Shown piece after piece: positions 17,852-26,420 of a DNA stretch of 64,000 nucleotides. The stretch lies in contig NZ_JANIPD030000043.1 in the NCBI RefSeq assembly GCF_024609215.1, positions 1 to 64,000 on the forward strand, in the 5' to 3' direction. Every line of letters starts with the position of its first letter. Position 1 is the first letter of the stretch. A model generated the notes under the pieces. It was not told where the DNA came from. It saw nothing but the letters and a program-made list of their open reading frames with translations, and made no database searches. The DNA comes from Curtanaerobium respiraculi. Its GTDB lineage: Bacteria > Actinomycetota > Coriobacteriia > Coriobacteriales > Eggerthellaceae. Position numbers and translations under genes: made by a program.

Positions 17852-18778
17852 TCAGTCGACGTAGCTGGTGATGTGATCGCTCGCGTTCACGATCTTCTTC
17901 AGGTTTGCGATGTAGGAGTGCAACAGCCAATCGGGTTGCCGCCCCTGGTGCACCAGGTAGCCCACCTTCATGGTCTCGTCGGTGTCGAGCGGAAGAGCTG
18001 CGACTCCGCTGCGCATCTCGGGGGAGAGCAACCCGGTGGAAAGCGTGTACCCGTCGTACGACTGCAGCAGGTTGGTCAGCGTGCCGCGGTCGGTGATGCG
18101 GATGTTGCGCTTATGGGGCAGGTAGGCCAGGGGTTCCTCCGAGAAGAAGAAGCTGTTGTCCGCGCCCTGTTCGAACGAGTAGCGGGGGTAGTCCGCCAGA
18201 TCGCCGGGGGAGACGGATTTCCGCTTGGCCAGGGGGTGTCTCTCGTTCACGAACACGTGGATGGGCGCCTCGAACAGCGGATGGAACATCAGGCGGGCGT
18301 CATCGAAGGCCCGCCACATCGCGCGGCTGTTGAACCCGTCCGTGTAGACGATGCCGATCTCGCTGCGGAATTCCTTCACGTCGCGGATGATCTGGGCCGT
18401 CGCGGTCTCCCTCAATATGAACTCGAATTCGGCGCTCTTGCACTCCTCGGCGGTTCTGATGAACGCCTCGACGGAGAACGAGTAATGCTGGGTTGAGACG
18501 GCCAGGCGCGCCCCGTCCGATTCCGCTTGCTTGTAGCGCGCCTCCAAGAGGTCAGCCTGCTCGACTACCTGGCGCGCGTAGTTGAGCAGCTCGGTCCCGT
18601 CGTTGGTGAGCGTGACGCCCCGGTTGCTTCGTCGGAAGATGGAGATGCCCAGTTCGGATTCCAGGTCCTTGATCGCCGTGGAGAGGTTGCTCTGCGAAGC
18701 GTACATGTGCGTCGCCGCCGCGTTGATGGAGCCGTATTCGGCGATGGCGATGAGATAGCGAAGCTGCTGCAGCGTCAT
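17852..18778 (-). CDS. LysR-family regulator divergent from acyl-CoA ligase
   Basis: A full-length LysR regulator of 308 residues: N-terminal HTH MTLQQLRYLIAIAEYGSINA onward (1-60) and effector domain from about residue 92. The effector domain closely resembles the free-standing protein at 20359-21012 (shared VS-QHY-FSV-AF, LADYP-FEQ and TDR-LT blocks). It is divergent from the acyl-CoA ligase operon and probably controls it. The ribosome site GGGAGGAC is good. In the intergenic gap, CTTC at 18915 and GAAG at 18929 form a possible LysR site. The end lies 20 bases from priA with no terminator visible. Confidence 0.92.
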   Translation of the reverse strand: MTLQQLRYLIAIAEYGSINAAATHMYASQSNLSTAIKDLESELGISIFRRSNRGVTLTNDGTELLNYARQVVEQADLLEARYKQAESDGARLAVSTQHYSFSVEAFIRTAEECKSAEFEFILRETATAQIIRDVKEFRSEIGIVYTDGFNSRAMWRAFDDARLMFHPLFEAPIHVFVNERHPLAKRKSVSPGDLADYPRYSFEQGADNSFFFSEEPLAYLPHKRNIRITDRGTLTNLLQSYDGYTLSTGLLSPEMRSGVAALPLDTDETMKVGYLVHQGRQPDWLLHSYIANLKKIVNASDHITSYVD

Positions 18779-18972
18779 GGTCCGTCCTCCCGTCTATGCC
18801 TATCGGACAGTGTAACGTAATATGCGAAATCCGCTATACCTTCTAGCGATAACAAGATGGCAAAAAGTGGAATAACCCACCCCCTTGAACCGACGCTGAA
18901 GGCATGGTTTCATGCTTCTAGGCCGCTTGAAGGCAGTCGAACGTATTATGGGATACCGATAAGGAGTAAGGT

Positions 18973-20328
18973 ATGGCACTGAAGCAGCTTCCATATGATG
19001 AGAAGTACTACGATCGGGAGATCGAGACCATGCCGCGCCCGGAGTTGGAGAAGCTCCAGCTTGATCGGCTGAACGAGGAATTGGCATTCTGCTACGAAAA
19101 CGTCCCGTACTACCGGCGCGAGTGGAAGAAACTCGGCCTCGCGCCGCATGTGGGATCGTTGGAGGAGTTCCAGGAGAAGTTTCCGTTCACCAACAAGCAG
19201 ACGGAGCGCGACACGCAGGGCGTGGGGAGTTTCTTCGGCGAGATGAGCGGCGTGCCCGAAGATGATGTGGTGTACATGGCCACCAGCTCGGGCAGCACGG
19301 GCGTGCCCACCATGAGCCCGTTCACGCAGCAGGACTTCGACGATTTCCAGAACGCGCAGAGCCGGCTGTTCTGGATGACCGGGATGCGTCCGAACGACCG
19401 CTACCTGCACGGCATGAACTTCGCCCTGTACGTGGGCGGGCCGGATGTCATCGGCGCCCAGCAGCTGGGCGCGCTGGGCATCTGGGTGGGGGCCGTTCCA
19501 AGCGCCCGCCTGCTGTGGGCGATGAAGCATTACCAGCCCACCTTCATGTGGTCGAGTCCCAGCTATGCGTGGCTTCTGGGCCAGAAGGCGATCGAGCAGG
19601 GCTACGATCCCAAGAAGGACTTCGCCAGCCTGAAGACGTTCATCATCAGCGGCGAGCCGGGCGGTTCCATCGAGACCACGCGCAAGGCGATCGAGGATCT
19701 GTGGGGCGTGTCGGTGTACGACTTCTTCGGCCTGTCCGACATATACGGCGCATGCGCGGGCATGTGCGAGCGCAAGGACGGCCTGCACATCATCGAGGAC
19801 CAGATATTCGTCGAATGCCTTGACCCGACGACCGGCAAGCCGGTGCCCGACGGCGAGCGCGGTGAGATCACCTATACCACGCTGTGCAAACGCGCGCGCC
19901 CGAACATACGCTTCCGCAGCGGCGACATCGGGTGGATCGACCGGACCCCGTGCGAGTGCGGGCGCACCCACACGCGCATCTACATCCAAGGCCGCAAGGA
20001 CGAGATGTTCATCGTGTCCGCCGTCAACGTGTTCCCCAGCGACATCGAATACGTGGTGCGCAATGAACCCGGTGTCACCGGCGAGTACCGCATCCGGGTG
20101 TACGATGAGAACTACACAACGAAATACGAGGTCAGCGTCGAGCGCGCCCTGGGTAGCGACGAACCGTTCGACCAGGTGGCGAAGCGCATCGAGGAAGCCT
20201 GCAAGACTCATACGGGCGTGCGCCCCGCGAAGGTGATAGTCTACGAGACGGACAAGCTGGGCGTTGCGGCCGAACACAAGGCCAAGCGCTTCATCGACGA
20301 GCGCACCCAGCCCGAACCCGAGCAGTAA
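18973..20328 (+). CDS. phenylacetate-CoA-ligase-like AMP-forming acyl-CoA ligase
   Basis: This is an adenylate-forming ligase of the PaaK type, which activates an aromatic or other carboxylic acid to its CoA thioester with ATP. The 451-residue product has the P-loop-like motif SSGSTGVPT (about 104-112), the adenylation core, and a C-terminal mobile domain GRKDEMFIVSAVNVFPSDIE. The N-terminal YDEKYYDREIETMPR and NVPYYRREW segments are typical of PaaK. There are no phenylacetate epoxidase genes nearby, so the natural substrate is unknown. The ribosome site is AAGGAG/TAAGG. It is followed after 30 bases by a stand-alone LysR effector domain, with one shared terminator. Confidence 0.9.
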   Translation: MALKQLPYDEKYYDREIETMPRPELEKLQLDRLNEELAFCYENVPYYRREWKKLGLAPHVGSLEEFQEKFPFTNKQTERDTQGVGSFFGEMSGVPEDDVVYMATSSGSTGVPTMSPFTQQDFDDFQNAQSRLFWMTGMRPNDRYLHGMNFALYVGGPDVIGAQQLGALGIWVGAVPSARLLWAMKHYQPTFMWSSPSYAWLLGQKAIEQGYDPKKDFASLKTFIISGEPGGSIETTRKAIEDLWGVSVYDFFGLSDIYGACAGMCERKDGLHIIEDQIFVECLDPTTGKPVPDGERGEITYTTLCKRARPNIRFRSGDIGWIDRTPCECGRTHTRIYIQGRKDEMFIVSAVNVFPSDIEYVVRNEPGVTGEYRIRVYDENYTTKYEVSVERALGSDEPFDQVAKRIEEACKTHTGVRPAKVIVYETDKLGVAAEHKAKRFIDERTQPEPEQ

Positions 20329-20358
20329 GCGCGCGGACGCAAAGGAGATTTGAGGAAC

Positions 20359-21012
20359 ATGGCAAAGAAATTCGCAGTATCCGGCCAGCATTACCTGTTC
20401 AGCGTTCAGGCGTTCGCGCATACCGTGCTCGCCGGCGGGGGCATCGAGTACAGCTACGGCTTCCGCAACGGCACCACGCGCAGCGTGATCGAGGACGTGT
20501 ACAGCGGGCGCAGCAACATCGGCGTGCTGTTCCAGACCACCGAGAACGCCGTCGAGCTCAACAAGGCGCTCGATGACGCAGGGCTGGAGTTCACGCCCAT
20601 CATCAGCAGCAAACCGTATGTGGCGCTGCCGAACAGCCATCCGCTGAGCAATGCGAAGAGCCTGCATATCGAGGATTTGGCGGACTACCCCTATGTGTAC
20701 TTCGAGCAGGAGAAGGGCGACTCGTTCGCGTTTTACGAGGAGGCCCTGGCGAGCGTCCCGCGCGAGCGCCTGGTGGCGACCACCGACCGCGCCAGCCTGA
20801 CGGAGCTCATCTGCGCGCTGAACGGCTACACCATCACGAGCGGCATATTGGTGGGCATCACCGACGGCAGCCTGCTGCTGACGATCCCCCTGATCACCGA
20901 CGTCACGCTGAAGCTGGGGTACGTGGCGCGCAAGAACGAGGTGCTGGAGGGCCAGAGCAAGGTCTTCGTGGACAGCCTTACGCGCAATCTGAATCGGTAC
21001 GTGCAGCTCTAA
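20359..21012 (+). CDS. free-standing LysR effector (substrate-binding) domain protein, no HTH
   Basis: The 217-residue protein is a complete LysR-type type-2 periplasmic-fold effector domain without any DNA-binding segment. It starts directly at AKKFAVSGQHYLFSVQAF and shares block after block with the effector domain of the LysR at 17852-18778: QHY-FSV-AF, HPL-(A/S), LADYP---FEQ, TDR--LT, GYT---G-L. There is no signal peptide, so it is cytoplasmic. The ATG at 20359 has AAAGGAG 11 bases upstream; a TTG nine bases earlier is too close to that site. It is co-transcribed with the ligase. It may bind the ligase substrate or product, or form heterodimers with the regulator. The function is inference. 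Confidence 0.85.
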   Translation: MAKKFAVSGQHYLFSVQAFAHTVLAGGGIEYSYGFRNGTTRSVIEDVYSGRSNIGVLFQTTENAVELNKALDDAGLEFTPIISSKPYVALPNSHPLSNAKSLHIEDLADYPYVYFEQEKGDSFAFYEEALASVPRERLVATTDRASLTELICALNGYTITSGILVGITDGSLLLTIPLITDVTLKLGYVARKNEVLEGQSKVFVDSLTRNLNRYVQL

Positions 21013-21039
21013 GCGCCGGAACGGGAATGATATCTTCGG

Positions 21040-21066
21040 GAAAGGGGCCTTCGGGCTCCTTTCTTT
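21040..21066 (+). terminator. terminator of the acyl-CoA ligase operon
   Basis: A 10-bp stem (GAAAGGGGCC with GGCTCCTTTC, one G-T pair) closed by a TTCG tetraloop and followed by TTT. It lies 28 bases after the LysR-domain stop codon. Confidence 0.85.
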
Positions 21067-21227
21067 GTGATGAAATCGGGCGTCCGGGAGCGGATTCCGG
21101 ACGAGAGGTTGCCACTGGGGGGTTCCTTTGCGCCGAAGGTGCGATATGCTGGTGCAGGCGATTGCGAGCTATCCCGATCCCCATGCGACAGATGCTGATG
21201 TTCCCACCGGAAGGTTGTGATTACCCT

Positions 21228-22058
21228 ATGCCCCGAACCCAGGAATTCGAAGACGTGATCCACGCGTTCCTCTCGCGTTTCGCCGATCCCGCCGATCCGC
21301 GGGCGGACGGGGCCGGGGGAGACGCGGTTCCCGCCTTCTCGGAGGAGGCTGCGAGGGCGCAGATCGAGGAGGAGAACCGCGCGATTCGCGCATCGGCGAA
21401 GGACGCGCCGGTGCTCCAAGCGTCTGCGATGCGGGCGCTTGCCTCGAACGCGGGGGACGAGTTTACCGATGCCGTCCGCGCCGCAGCTGCCGGCCGCGAG
21501 GCATCGGTCGGCGCGGCGGAGCAGCGTGTCGAAGCCGCTCTTGCCTCATGTGCCCGCGCGCGGGATCTGATGGGTGAATTCACGGTGCTGCAGGAGAAGA
21601 AGGGCGCCGCCGAGCAGCGGGAAGCGGAGTCCCGCGATACGCTCGCCCAAGCGCAGGCCGAGAACGCCGCTGCGAAATTCTCCCCCAACGTCCTCACGGC
21701 CATCTGCGCGCTGGGCGTGCTGTATTGCGGGCAGCTGAGCTTCCGGCCGGGCCGTCTGAATGAGCTTCTCGGGCTGAACCTTCCTGGTGCGGCGAGCAGC
21801 ATCATCGCCCTCGCCGCCGCCCTTGTTTTCGCAGGCCTGATCCTCGCTCAGTTCAAGAGTCAGAAATCGCCCGATGCGGCAACGCGGGATGCGCTCGCCT
21901 CTGCGCAGGCGGAGGCGTCTGCGGCATCGAGGGAGTCGGCCATGGCGATGAAGGAGCTTCTCGACTTCGATTACGAAGCGCTGAAGTCTGCGCTCTCCGA
22001 TGCGAACGAGCAGGCGTGCGAGGCCGTGGCGGCGTTATCCCACTTGTTGGAACGGTAG
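21228..22058 (+). CDS. coiled-coil membrane protein of unknown function
   Basis: The 276-residue protein has an acidic, Ala/Glu-rich helical N-terminal half (about 35-150), two membrane segments (about 153-170 and 186-208), and a second charged helical C-terminal part. It looks like a helical hairpin anchored in the membrane with two cytoplasmic coiled coils. I recognise no family. The start is uncertain: ATGs at 21183, 21192, 21198 and 21228 are all in frame, and none has a strong ribosome site (GGAAGG is 13 bases before 21228). It follows a terminator and precedes a MITE-like repeat. Confidence 0.65.
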   Translation: MPRTQEFEDVIHAFLSRFADPADPRADGAGGDAVPAFSEEAARAQIEEENRAIRASAKDAPVLQASAMRALASNAGDEFTDAVRAAAAGREASVGAAEQRVEAALASCARARDLMGEFTVLQEKKGAAEQREAESRDTLAQAQAENAAAKFSPNVLTAICALGVLYCGQLSFRPGRLNELLGLNLPGAASSIIALAAALVFAGLILAQFKSQKSPDAATRDALASAQAEASAASRESAMAMKELLDFDYEALKSALSDANEQACEAVAALSHLLER

Positions 22059-22115
22059 CTTCAAGCCCGCCTCGACCCGGCCGTCCGCTCCCGAGCCTGC
22101 ATCCGGCGATCTTCT

Positions 22116-22285
22116 CCCGCTGGGGAAGCACCGATGAATTCCGCCTTGGACAGGGACGGCGGGCCGAGTGCCAGAGCGGCGAAAGCCGAGCGGGCGCGCT
22201 GATGTGCGTGAACGAGGGTTGAGCCGCTCCGGCGCCAGCATGTCATTCTTGGGCTGGCGGAATTCATCGGTGCTTCCCCAGCGGG
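22116..22285 (-). repeat. MITE-like element, copy 1 (170 bp, perfect 30-bp terminal inverted repeats)
   Basis: Bases 22116-22145 are perfectly reverse-complementary to 22256-22285. The whole 170-base unit, read on the minus strand, matches 41056-41224 on the plus strand at roughly 85% by eye, including the interior. The interior contains a second nested inverted repeat (a GCCGGAGCGGC-type arm and its complement, one mismatch here). It has no room for a transposase, so it would need one in trans. It lies in the gap between the coiled-coil protein and the glycosyltransferase. Confidence 0.8.
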
Positions 22286-22361
22286 ATGCGAGCAGCTCCA
22301 AGCGCCCGCGCGCCGCCTCGTCCGCTGCAGTTGCGGGTGGTTCCGCGAATTTCGCGCATTC
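22286..22361. other. remainder of the gap before the glycosyltransferase
   Basis: GC-rich sequence between the repeat element and the glycosyltransferase promoter; nothing else is recognisable here. Confidence 0.3.
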
Positions 22362-22390
22362 TTCAATGCTTCACAACTTCTGGCTATAAT
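22362..22390 (+). promoter_or_regulatory. promoter of the GT2 glycosyltransferase
   Basis: TTCAAT (-35) and a perfect TATAAT (-10) are spaced by 17 bases, 34 bases before the GTG start. Confidence 0.55.
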
Positions 22391-22424
22391 CCGAGCGTTC
22401 AGGCGTACGACAAGAGAGGCTATC

Positions 22425-23387
22425 GTGTCCGAATATTCCTGGCGTGATATCGACGGCTCCGTTGCGGTCCTTATCCCATGCTACAACGAGGCAGTCACCA
22501 TCGCGAAAGTCGTCGACGACTTCAAGCGCGCCCTTCCCAATGCCGACATCTACGTGTACGACAACAACTCGTCGGACGGCACGAGCGACATCGCCCGCGA
22601 GCACGGCGCCATCGTGCGACGCGAGATCCGCCAGGGCAAGGGCAACGTCGTCCGCCAGATGATGCGCGATATCGACGCGGACTACTACCTTATGGTCGAC
22701 GGCGACGACACCTACCCGGCGGAGGCGGCCGTCGATCTGATCATGCCCCTGGTGAACGACGAGGCGGACATGACCGTCGGCGACCGCCTTTCCAACGGCA
22801 CCTACGGCGAGGAGAACAAGCGCGCGTTCCATGGGCTGGGCAACGACCTGGTGCGCTGGCTCATCAAGATCATCTACGGGTTCGAATTCCATGATGTGAT
22901 GACCGGGTACCGCGCGTACAGCAACGTCTTCGCCAAGACGATGCCGGTCGTGGGACCCGCCTTCGAGATCGAAACCGAGCTGTCCATCCATGCGGTGGAC
23001 AAGCGGTGGCGCATCGTGGAGATCCCCATCGAATACCGCGACCGTCCCGAGGGAAGCTATTCGAAGCTCTCCACCTTCGGCGACGGATGGAAGGTGCTCA
23101 AGTGCATCGGCAGCCTGTTCAAGGACTACCGCCCCATGGCGCTGTTCGGCTGGCTGGCGTTGATCCTCATCATCATCGGGCTGTGCTTCGGCATCCCGAT
23201 CATCGGCGAGTTCCACACCACCGGTTTGGTGCCGCGCCTTCCGAGCGCCATCGTGGCCGTTGCCTTCGTAGGGGCGGGCATGCTCAGCTTCGTGTGCGGG
23301 CTCATCCTCGACACGGTCGTGAAGAACAACCGGAAGAATTACGAGCTCGCGGTGATCGAGGCGTACCGCCTGTACGGAAGAAAGTAG
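22425..23387 (+). CDS. family 2 glycosyltransferase with C-terminal membrane segments
   Basis: A 320-residue GT-A-fold glycosyltransferase, probably acting on a polyprenyl-phosphate at the inner membrane face like DPM1/ArnC-type enzymes. It shows VLIPCYNEAVTIAKVV near the start, DNNSSDGTSDIA, and the metal-binding VDGDDTYP near residue 90. Two membrane helices lie near 240-262 and 275-297. The start is GTG at 22425 with AAGAGAGG upstream. It appears to be a single-gene unit. The sugar and acceptor are unknown. Confidence 0.85.
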   Translation: MSEYSWRDIDGSVAVLIPCYNEAVTIAKVVDDFKRALPNADIYVYDNNSSDGTSDIAREHGAIVRREIRQGKGNVVRQMMRDIDADYYLMVDGDDTYPAEAAVDLIMPLVNDEADMTVGDRLSNGTYGEENKRAFHGLGNDLVRWLIKIIYGFEFHDVMTGYRAYSNVFAKTMPVVGPAFEIETELSIHAVDKRWRIVEIPIEYRDRPEGSYSKLSTFGDGWKVLKCIGSLFKDYRPMALFGWLALILIIIGLCFGIPIIGEFHTTGLVPRLPSAIVAVAFVGAGMLSFVCGLILDTVVKNNRKNYELAVIEAYRLYGRK

Positions 23388-23434
23388 TGTGCGAAAGCCC
23401 GTGCAAGTTATGGCATAATATGCGGGCTGGATAG

Positions 23435-23509
23435 GCCAGTGTGGCGCAATGGTAGCGCAACTGATTTGTAATCAGTGGGTTGCAGGTTCAAGTCCTGTCA
23501 CTGGCTCCA
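23435..23509 (+). tRNA. tRNA-Thr (UGU anticodon)
   Basis: A 75-base cloverleaf: acceptor GCCAGTG pairs with CACTGGC, the anticodon loop TTTGTAA gives TGT, the T-arm is GGTTCAAGTCC, and CCA is encoded. Confidence 0.95.
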
Positions 23510-23527
23510 GATTATTTCAGGGGCGTT

Positions 23528-24325
23528 ATGACTCTTCTCTCCGAATTTCAAACCGCGTATCCGCTGCTGTGGGATCTCATCCAGGCGGGGATCATTCTCG
23601 CGATCACGGGGGCGGTCGAGCACTTCGTGGTGCGCGTGATACGCCGCATCGGGTCGAGCGACAACACCGACCTGCCGTCGAGCAGCATATTCGCCAACAT
23701 CGCACGGGTGGCCATCTGGCTCGCGGGCATCGGGATCGCGGCGAAGAACTGCTTCAACTACGATGTCACCGGCCTCGTCACCGCTCTGGGCGTCGGGGGC
23801 ATCGCGCTTTCGCTCGGCCTGAAGGACACGATCGCCAACCTGTTCGGCGGATTGCAGATCTCGCTTGCGCACATCGTCGAGCCGGGCGACTATTTCGAGA
23901 TGAACGGCATGCCCGCAAAGGTGACCGACGTCACCTGGCGCCATACCAAGCTCTTGGATGCGGGCGGGACGACGTATACCGTGCCGAACTCGCTGATGTA
24001 CACGGAGATGCTCGTCGGATCCGGGGACGCTGGCTGGGTGTCCGTCCCGGTGCTCATCGCACCCGAAAGCGATGTGGAGGCGTTCACCTCCGAGATCCTG
24101 CGGGCGCTCGATGAGCCGCTTGCCGGGAAGGTGGGCGATCTTCCCACCGGCGTGCAGCTGAAGGGCATGACGGTCGGAGGGCTCTCCGCCACGGTGAACG
24201 CCTATGTGCGGCGCGATGCGATGTCCGCCGCGGCCGCCACGGACCTCATCATGCGATCGATCGACCCCGTCTTGAAGAAGTACTGCCATCTGGTGGATTC
24301 CCAGGCGATCCCCGAGTCGATATGA
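23528..24325 (+). CDS. mscS: small-conductance mechanosensitive channel (MscS family)
   Basis: An MscS-type channel that opens under membrane tension to release solutes on hypo-osmotic shock. The 265-residue protein has about three N-terminal membrane helices. The third contains the Gly/Ala-rich pore helix VTALGVGGIALSLGLKDTIA, followed by NLFGGLQI and the cytoplasmic beta domain (EPGDYFEMNG, VPNSLMYTEM). The ATG at 23528 lies 18 bases after tRNA-Thr. The ribosome site is weak (AGGGGC), so it may be read partly from the tRNA transcript. Confidence 0.92.
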   Translation: MTLLSEFQTAYPLLWDLIQAGIILAITGAVEHFVVRVIRRIGSSDNTDLPSSSIFANIARVAIWLAGIGIAAKNCFNYDVTGLVTALGVGGIALSLGLKDTIANLFGGLQISLAHIVEPGDYFEMNGMPAKVTDVTWRHTKLLDAGGTTYTVPNSLMYTEMLVGSGDAGWVSVPVLIAPESDVEAFTSEILRALDEPLAGKVGDLPTGVQLKGMTVGGLSATVNAYVRRDAMSAAAATDLIMRSIDPVLKKYCHLVDSQAIPESI

Positions 24326-24356
24326 GCGGTGCCGCTTGAGGGCTCTCGGCACGTTG

Positions 24357-24379
24357 CGGGGTGGCCGACGGCCACCCCG
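24357..24379. terminator. hairpin between convergent mscS and ABC-F genes
   Basis: A perfect 10-bp stem (CGGGGTGGCC with GGCCACCCCG) with a GAC loop and no T-run. A second small stem, CCGGG-AAAG-CCCGG, is at 24421-24434. Together they may separate the convergent transcripts. Confidence 0.5.
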
Positions 24380-24448
24380 CCGCAGATGCCGGTGAGCTGC
24401 GCGTTGTTAGGGAAGGTTATCCGGGAAAGCCCGGCAGCCCGACAGCCG

Positions 24449-26251
24449 TTACTCCCCCTCGAGGGCGGCGGAAAGCTCAAGCCAGTCGTCTTCAAGCGCG
24501 GCAAGCTCCCGCCTGGCCTCGTCGATTCTCGCCTGCGCGTCTGCGAGAGCTTCGAAATTATACGGATCGCATGCAGCAAGCTCCTCCTGCCGTTCTTCGA
24601 CGCGCCTGCGGGCGGTGCCCATCTTCCGCTCCGTGCTGCGGACCCGTTTCTTCAATTCTCTGAGATCGCTGTTCGAAAGGCCGGGGGCGGGGGCGGCTGA
24701 CGTTGGGGCTGGAACCGCTTTCCGCCGTTTCGGCTTCGCATCCATTTCTGCGGAAAGTAGATCGAGATATTCATCCACCCCGCCGGGGACGTGCTCGACA
24801 TGCTTGTTGATGATCGCATATTGGTCGTCGGTCACGCGCTCGATGAAATAGCGGTCGTGGCTCACCACGATCAGGGTGCCCGGCCACCCGTCGAGAAGGT
24901 CCTCCGTCACCGCAAGCATGTCCGTGTCCAGGTCGTTGCCGGGTTCGTCCAGGATCAGCACGTTGGGTTCCTCAAGCAGTATGAGCAGCAATTGGAGGCG
25001 CCTGCGCTGGCCTCCCGATAGGTCCTTCACGCGCGAGTTGAGCTCGTCGCGGGAGAATCCGAGCCGCTCGAGCATCTTGGCGGGGGAGAGCTTGCGGCCC
25101 TCCACCTCGTAATACGTCTTGTAGCGTGAGAGCACGACGCGAACGATGTCGCCGGCAATGGGCTCCAGCTCGTCGAGGTTCTGCGTGAGCATTGCGCACT
25201 GCACGGTGCGCCCGATCTTGATGTGGCCCAACGTAGGGCGGATCGCCCCGCCCAGCAGCTTGAGCAGCGTCGTCTTGCCGGCGCCGTTTTCGCCGAGGAT
25301 GCCGATGCGGTCCCCGGGGCCTATATTCCACGTTATGTCCGACAGCACGCGCTCTCCGCCGAGATCGACGCACACGTCGTCCAATTCCAGGACCTGCTTG
25401 CCCAGGCGGCCGATGGCCAGACGCTTGAGCTCGATGGGGTTCCGGACGGGCGGCACGTCTGCGATGAGCGCTTGCGCCGCCTCCACGTGGAACTTCGGTT
25501 TGCTCCTGCGCGCCTGGGCGCCGCGCGCGAGGAAGGCAAGCTCCTTGCGAAGCTGGTTCTCGCGCTTCTGCTTCTGGAGCGCGGCGAGGCGGTCGCGTTC
25601 CACGCGCTTCATGATATAGGCGGAATACCCGCCCTCGAACGGTTCGACTGCGCCGTCGTGGACCTCCCACATGCGGTCGCATACCTCGTCGAGGAACCAT
25701 CGGTCGTGGGTGACCACCAGAAGGGCTCCCTGGCCCGCCGGCCATCGATCGCCCAGATGCCCGGCGAGCCAGGTGATCGTGGCGATGTCGAGGTGGTTCG
25801 TGGGTTCGTCCATCAGCATCAGGTCCCATCGGCCGATCAGCAGGCGTGCGAGATCCACCCGGCGCTGCTGCCCGCCGGAAAGGTTTCCCACCTGGACGTC
25901 CAGCGGGACGTCGCCGATGAGACGGTTCACGACCTCGCGCGCCGCACGATCGGCCTCCCAGGTGTAGGCGTCGGTCGTCGTCCTCGCGATGATGTTGCCC
26001 ACGATGTCAGTTTGCGCGAAGGGCACGCGCTGATCGAGCATGCCGATGGAGGGACTTCCCGCCGTGACCACGGCGCCGCCATCGGGAGCGACCCTGCCCG
26101 CAAGCACGCGGAGGAGGGTCGATTTCCCGTCTCCGTTACGGCCGACGATGCCGATACGGTCCCCGGCGTTCACTCCGAGCGTCACGCCGTCGAACACCGT
26201 CTTGGCGGGCCATTCGTGGTGCAGGTCCTTTGCCGTCAACAAAACCGCCAT
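24449..26251 (-). CDS. ABC-F family ATPase (Uup-like)
   Basis: This is a soluble tandem-ATPase ABC-F protein of 600 residues with no membrane part. The first domain has GRNGDGKST, LSGGQQRR and [10 protein letters not shown]. The second has [17 protein letters not shown] and LDEPGNDLD, where Gly replaces the usual Thr. A charged C-terminal coiled coil (about 520-600) is the Uup hallmark; Uup binds branched DNA or acts on ribosomes. The start MAVLLTAKDLHHEW at 26251 has GAGGAG upstream; the longer open frame is unlikely to be translated. Its 5' end faces queD. Confidence 0.92.
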   Translation of the reverse strand: MAVLLTAKDLHHEWPAKTVFDGVTLGVNAGDRIGIVGRNGDGKSTLLRVLAGRVAPDGGAVVTAGSPSIGMLDQRVPFAQTDIVGNIIARTTTDAYTWEADRAAREVVNRLIGDVPLDVQVGNLSGGQQRRVDLARLLIGRWDLMLMDEPTNHLDIATITWLAGHLGDRWPAGQGALLVVTHDRWFLDEVCDRMWEVHDGAVEPFEGGYSAYIMKRVERDRLAALQKQKRENQLRKELAFLARGAQARRSKPKFHVEAAQALIADVPPVRNPIELKRLAIGRLGKQVLELDDVCVDLGGERVLSDITWNIGPGDRIGILGENGAGKTTLLKLLGGAIRPTLGHIKIGRTVQCAMLTQNLDELEPIAGDIVRVVLSRYKTYYEVEGRKLSPAKMLERLGFSRDELNSRVKDLSGGQRRRLQLLLILLEEPNVLILDEPGNDLDTDMLAVTEDLLDGWPGTLIVVSHDRYFIERVTDDQYAIINKHVEHVPGGVDEYLDLLSAEMDAKPKRRKAVPAPTSAAPAPGLSNSDLRELKKRVRSTERKMGTARRRVEERQEELAACDPYNFEALADAQARIDEARRELAALEDDWLELSAALEGE

Positions 26252-26420
26252 GGTCGAAAAAGCTCCTCGCAAAGATGAAACGGGCAAGACCCCAAGGGAA
26301 TCATTGTCCGAAAAACTTGTTTATATGCGCGCATATGCGCTCCAGGGCAAAATAGGGGAGGCTGCCCGCACCGGCTATGCTACCATTCTCAGGTTGAAAC
26401 CGACCGAAGAAGGAAGTCCA

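Noticed and set aside
18973-21012. complete phenylacetate degradation cluster
   Set aside because: Only the ligase resembles that pathway; no epoxidase, isomerase or hydratase genes are nearby, so the pathway name is not justified.
22059-22366. protein-coding gene in the MITE region
   Set aside because: Both repeat copies can be read as a similar Arg/Ala-rich peptide, but the similarity follows from the DNA repeat. Frames differ in their extents and no ribosome site precedes them.
26040-26420. N-terminal extension of QueD from an upstream ATG
   Set aside because: The extension runs antisense through the ABC-F start and is unlike QueD. The TTG at 26421 has a correctly placed ribosome site.
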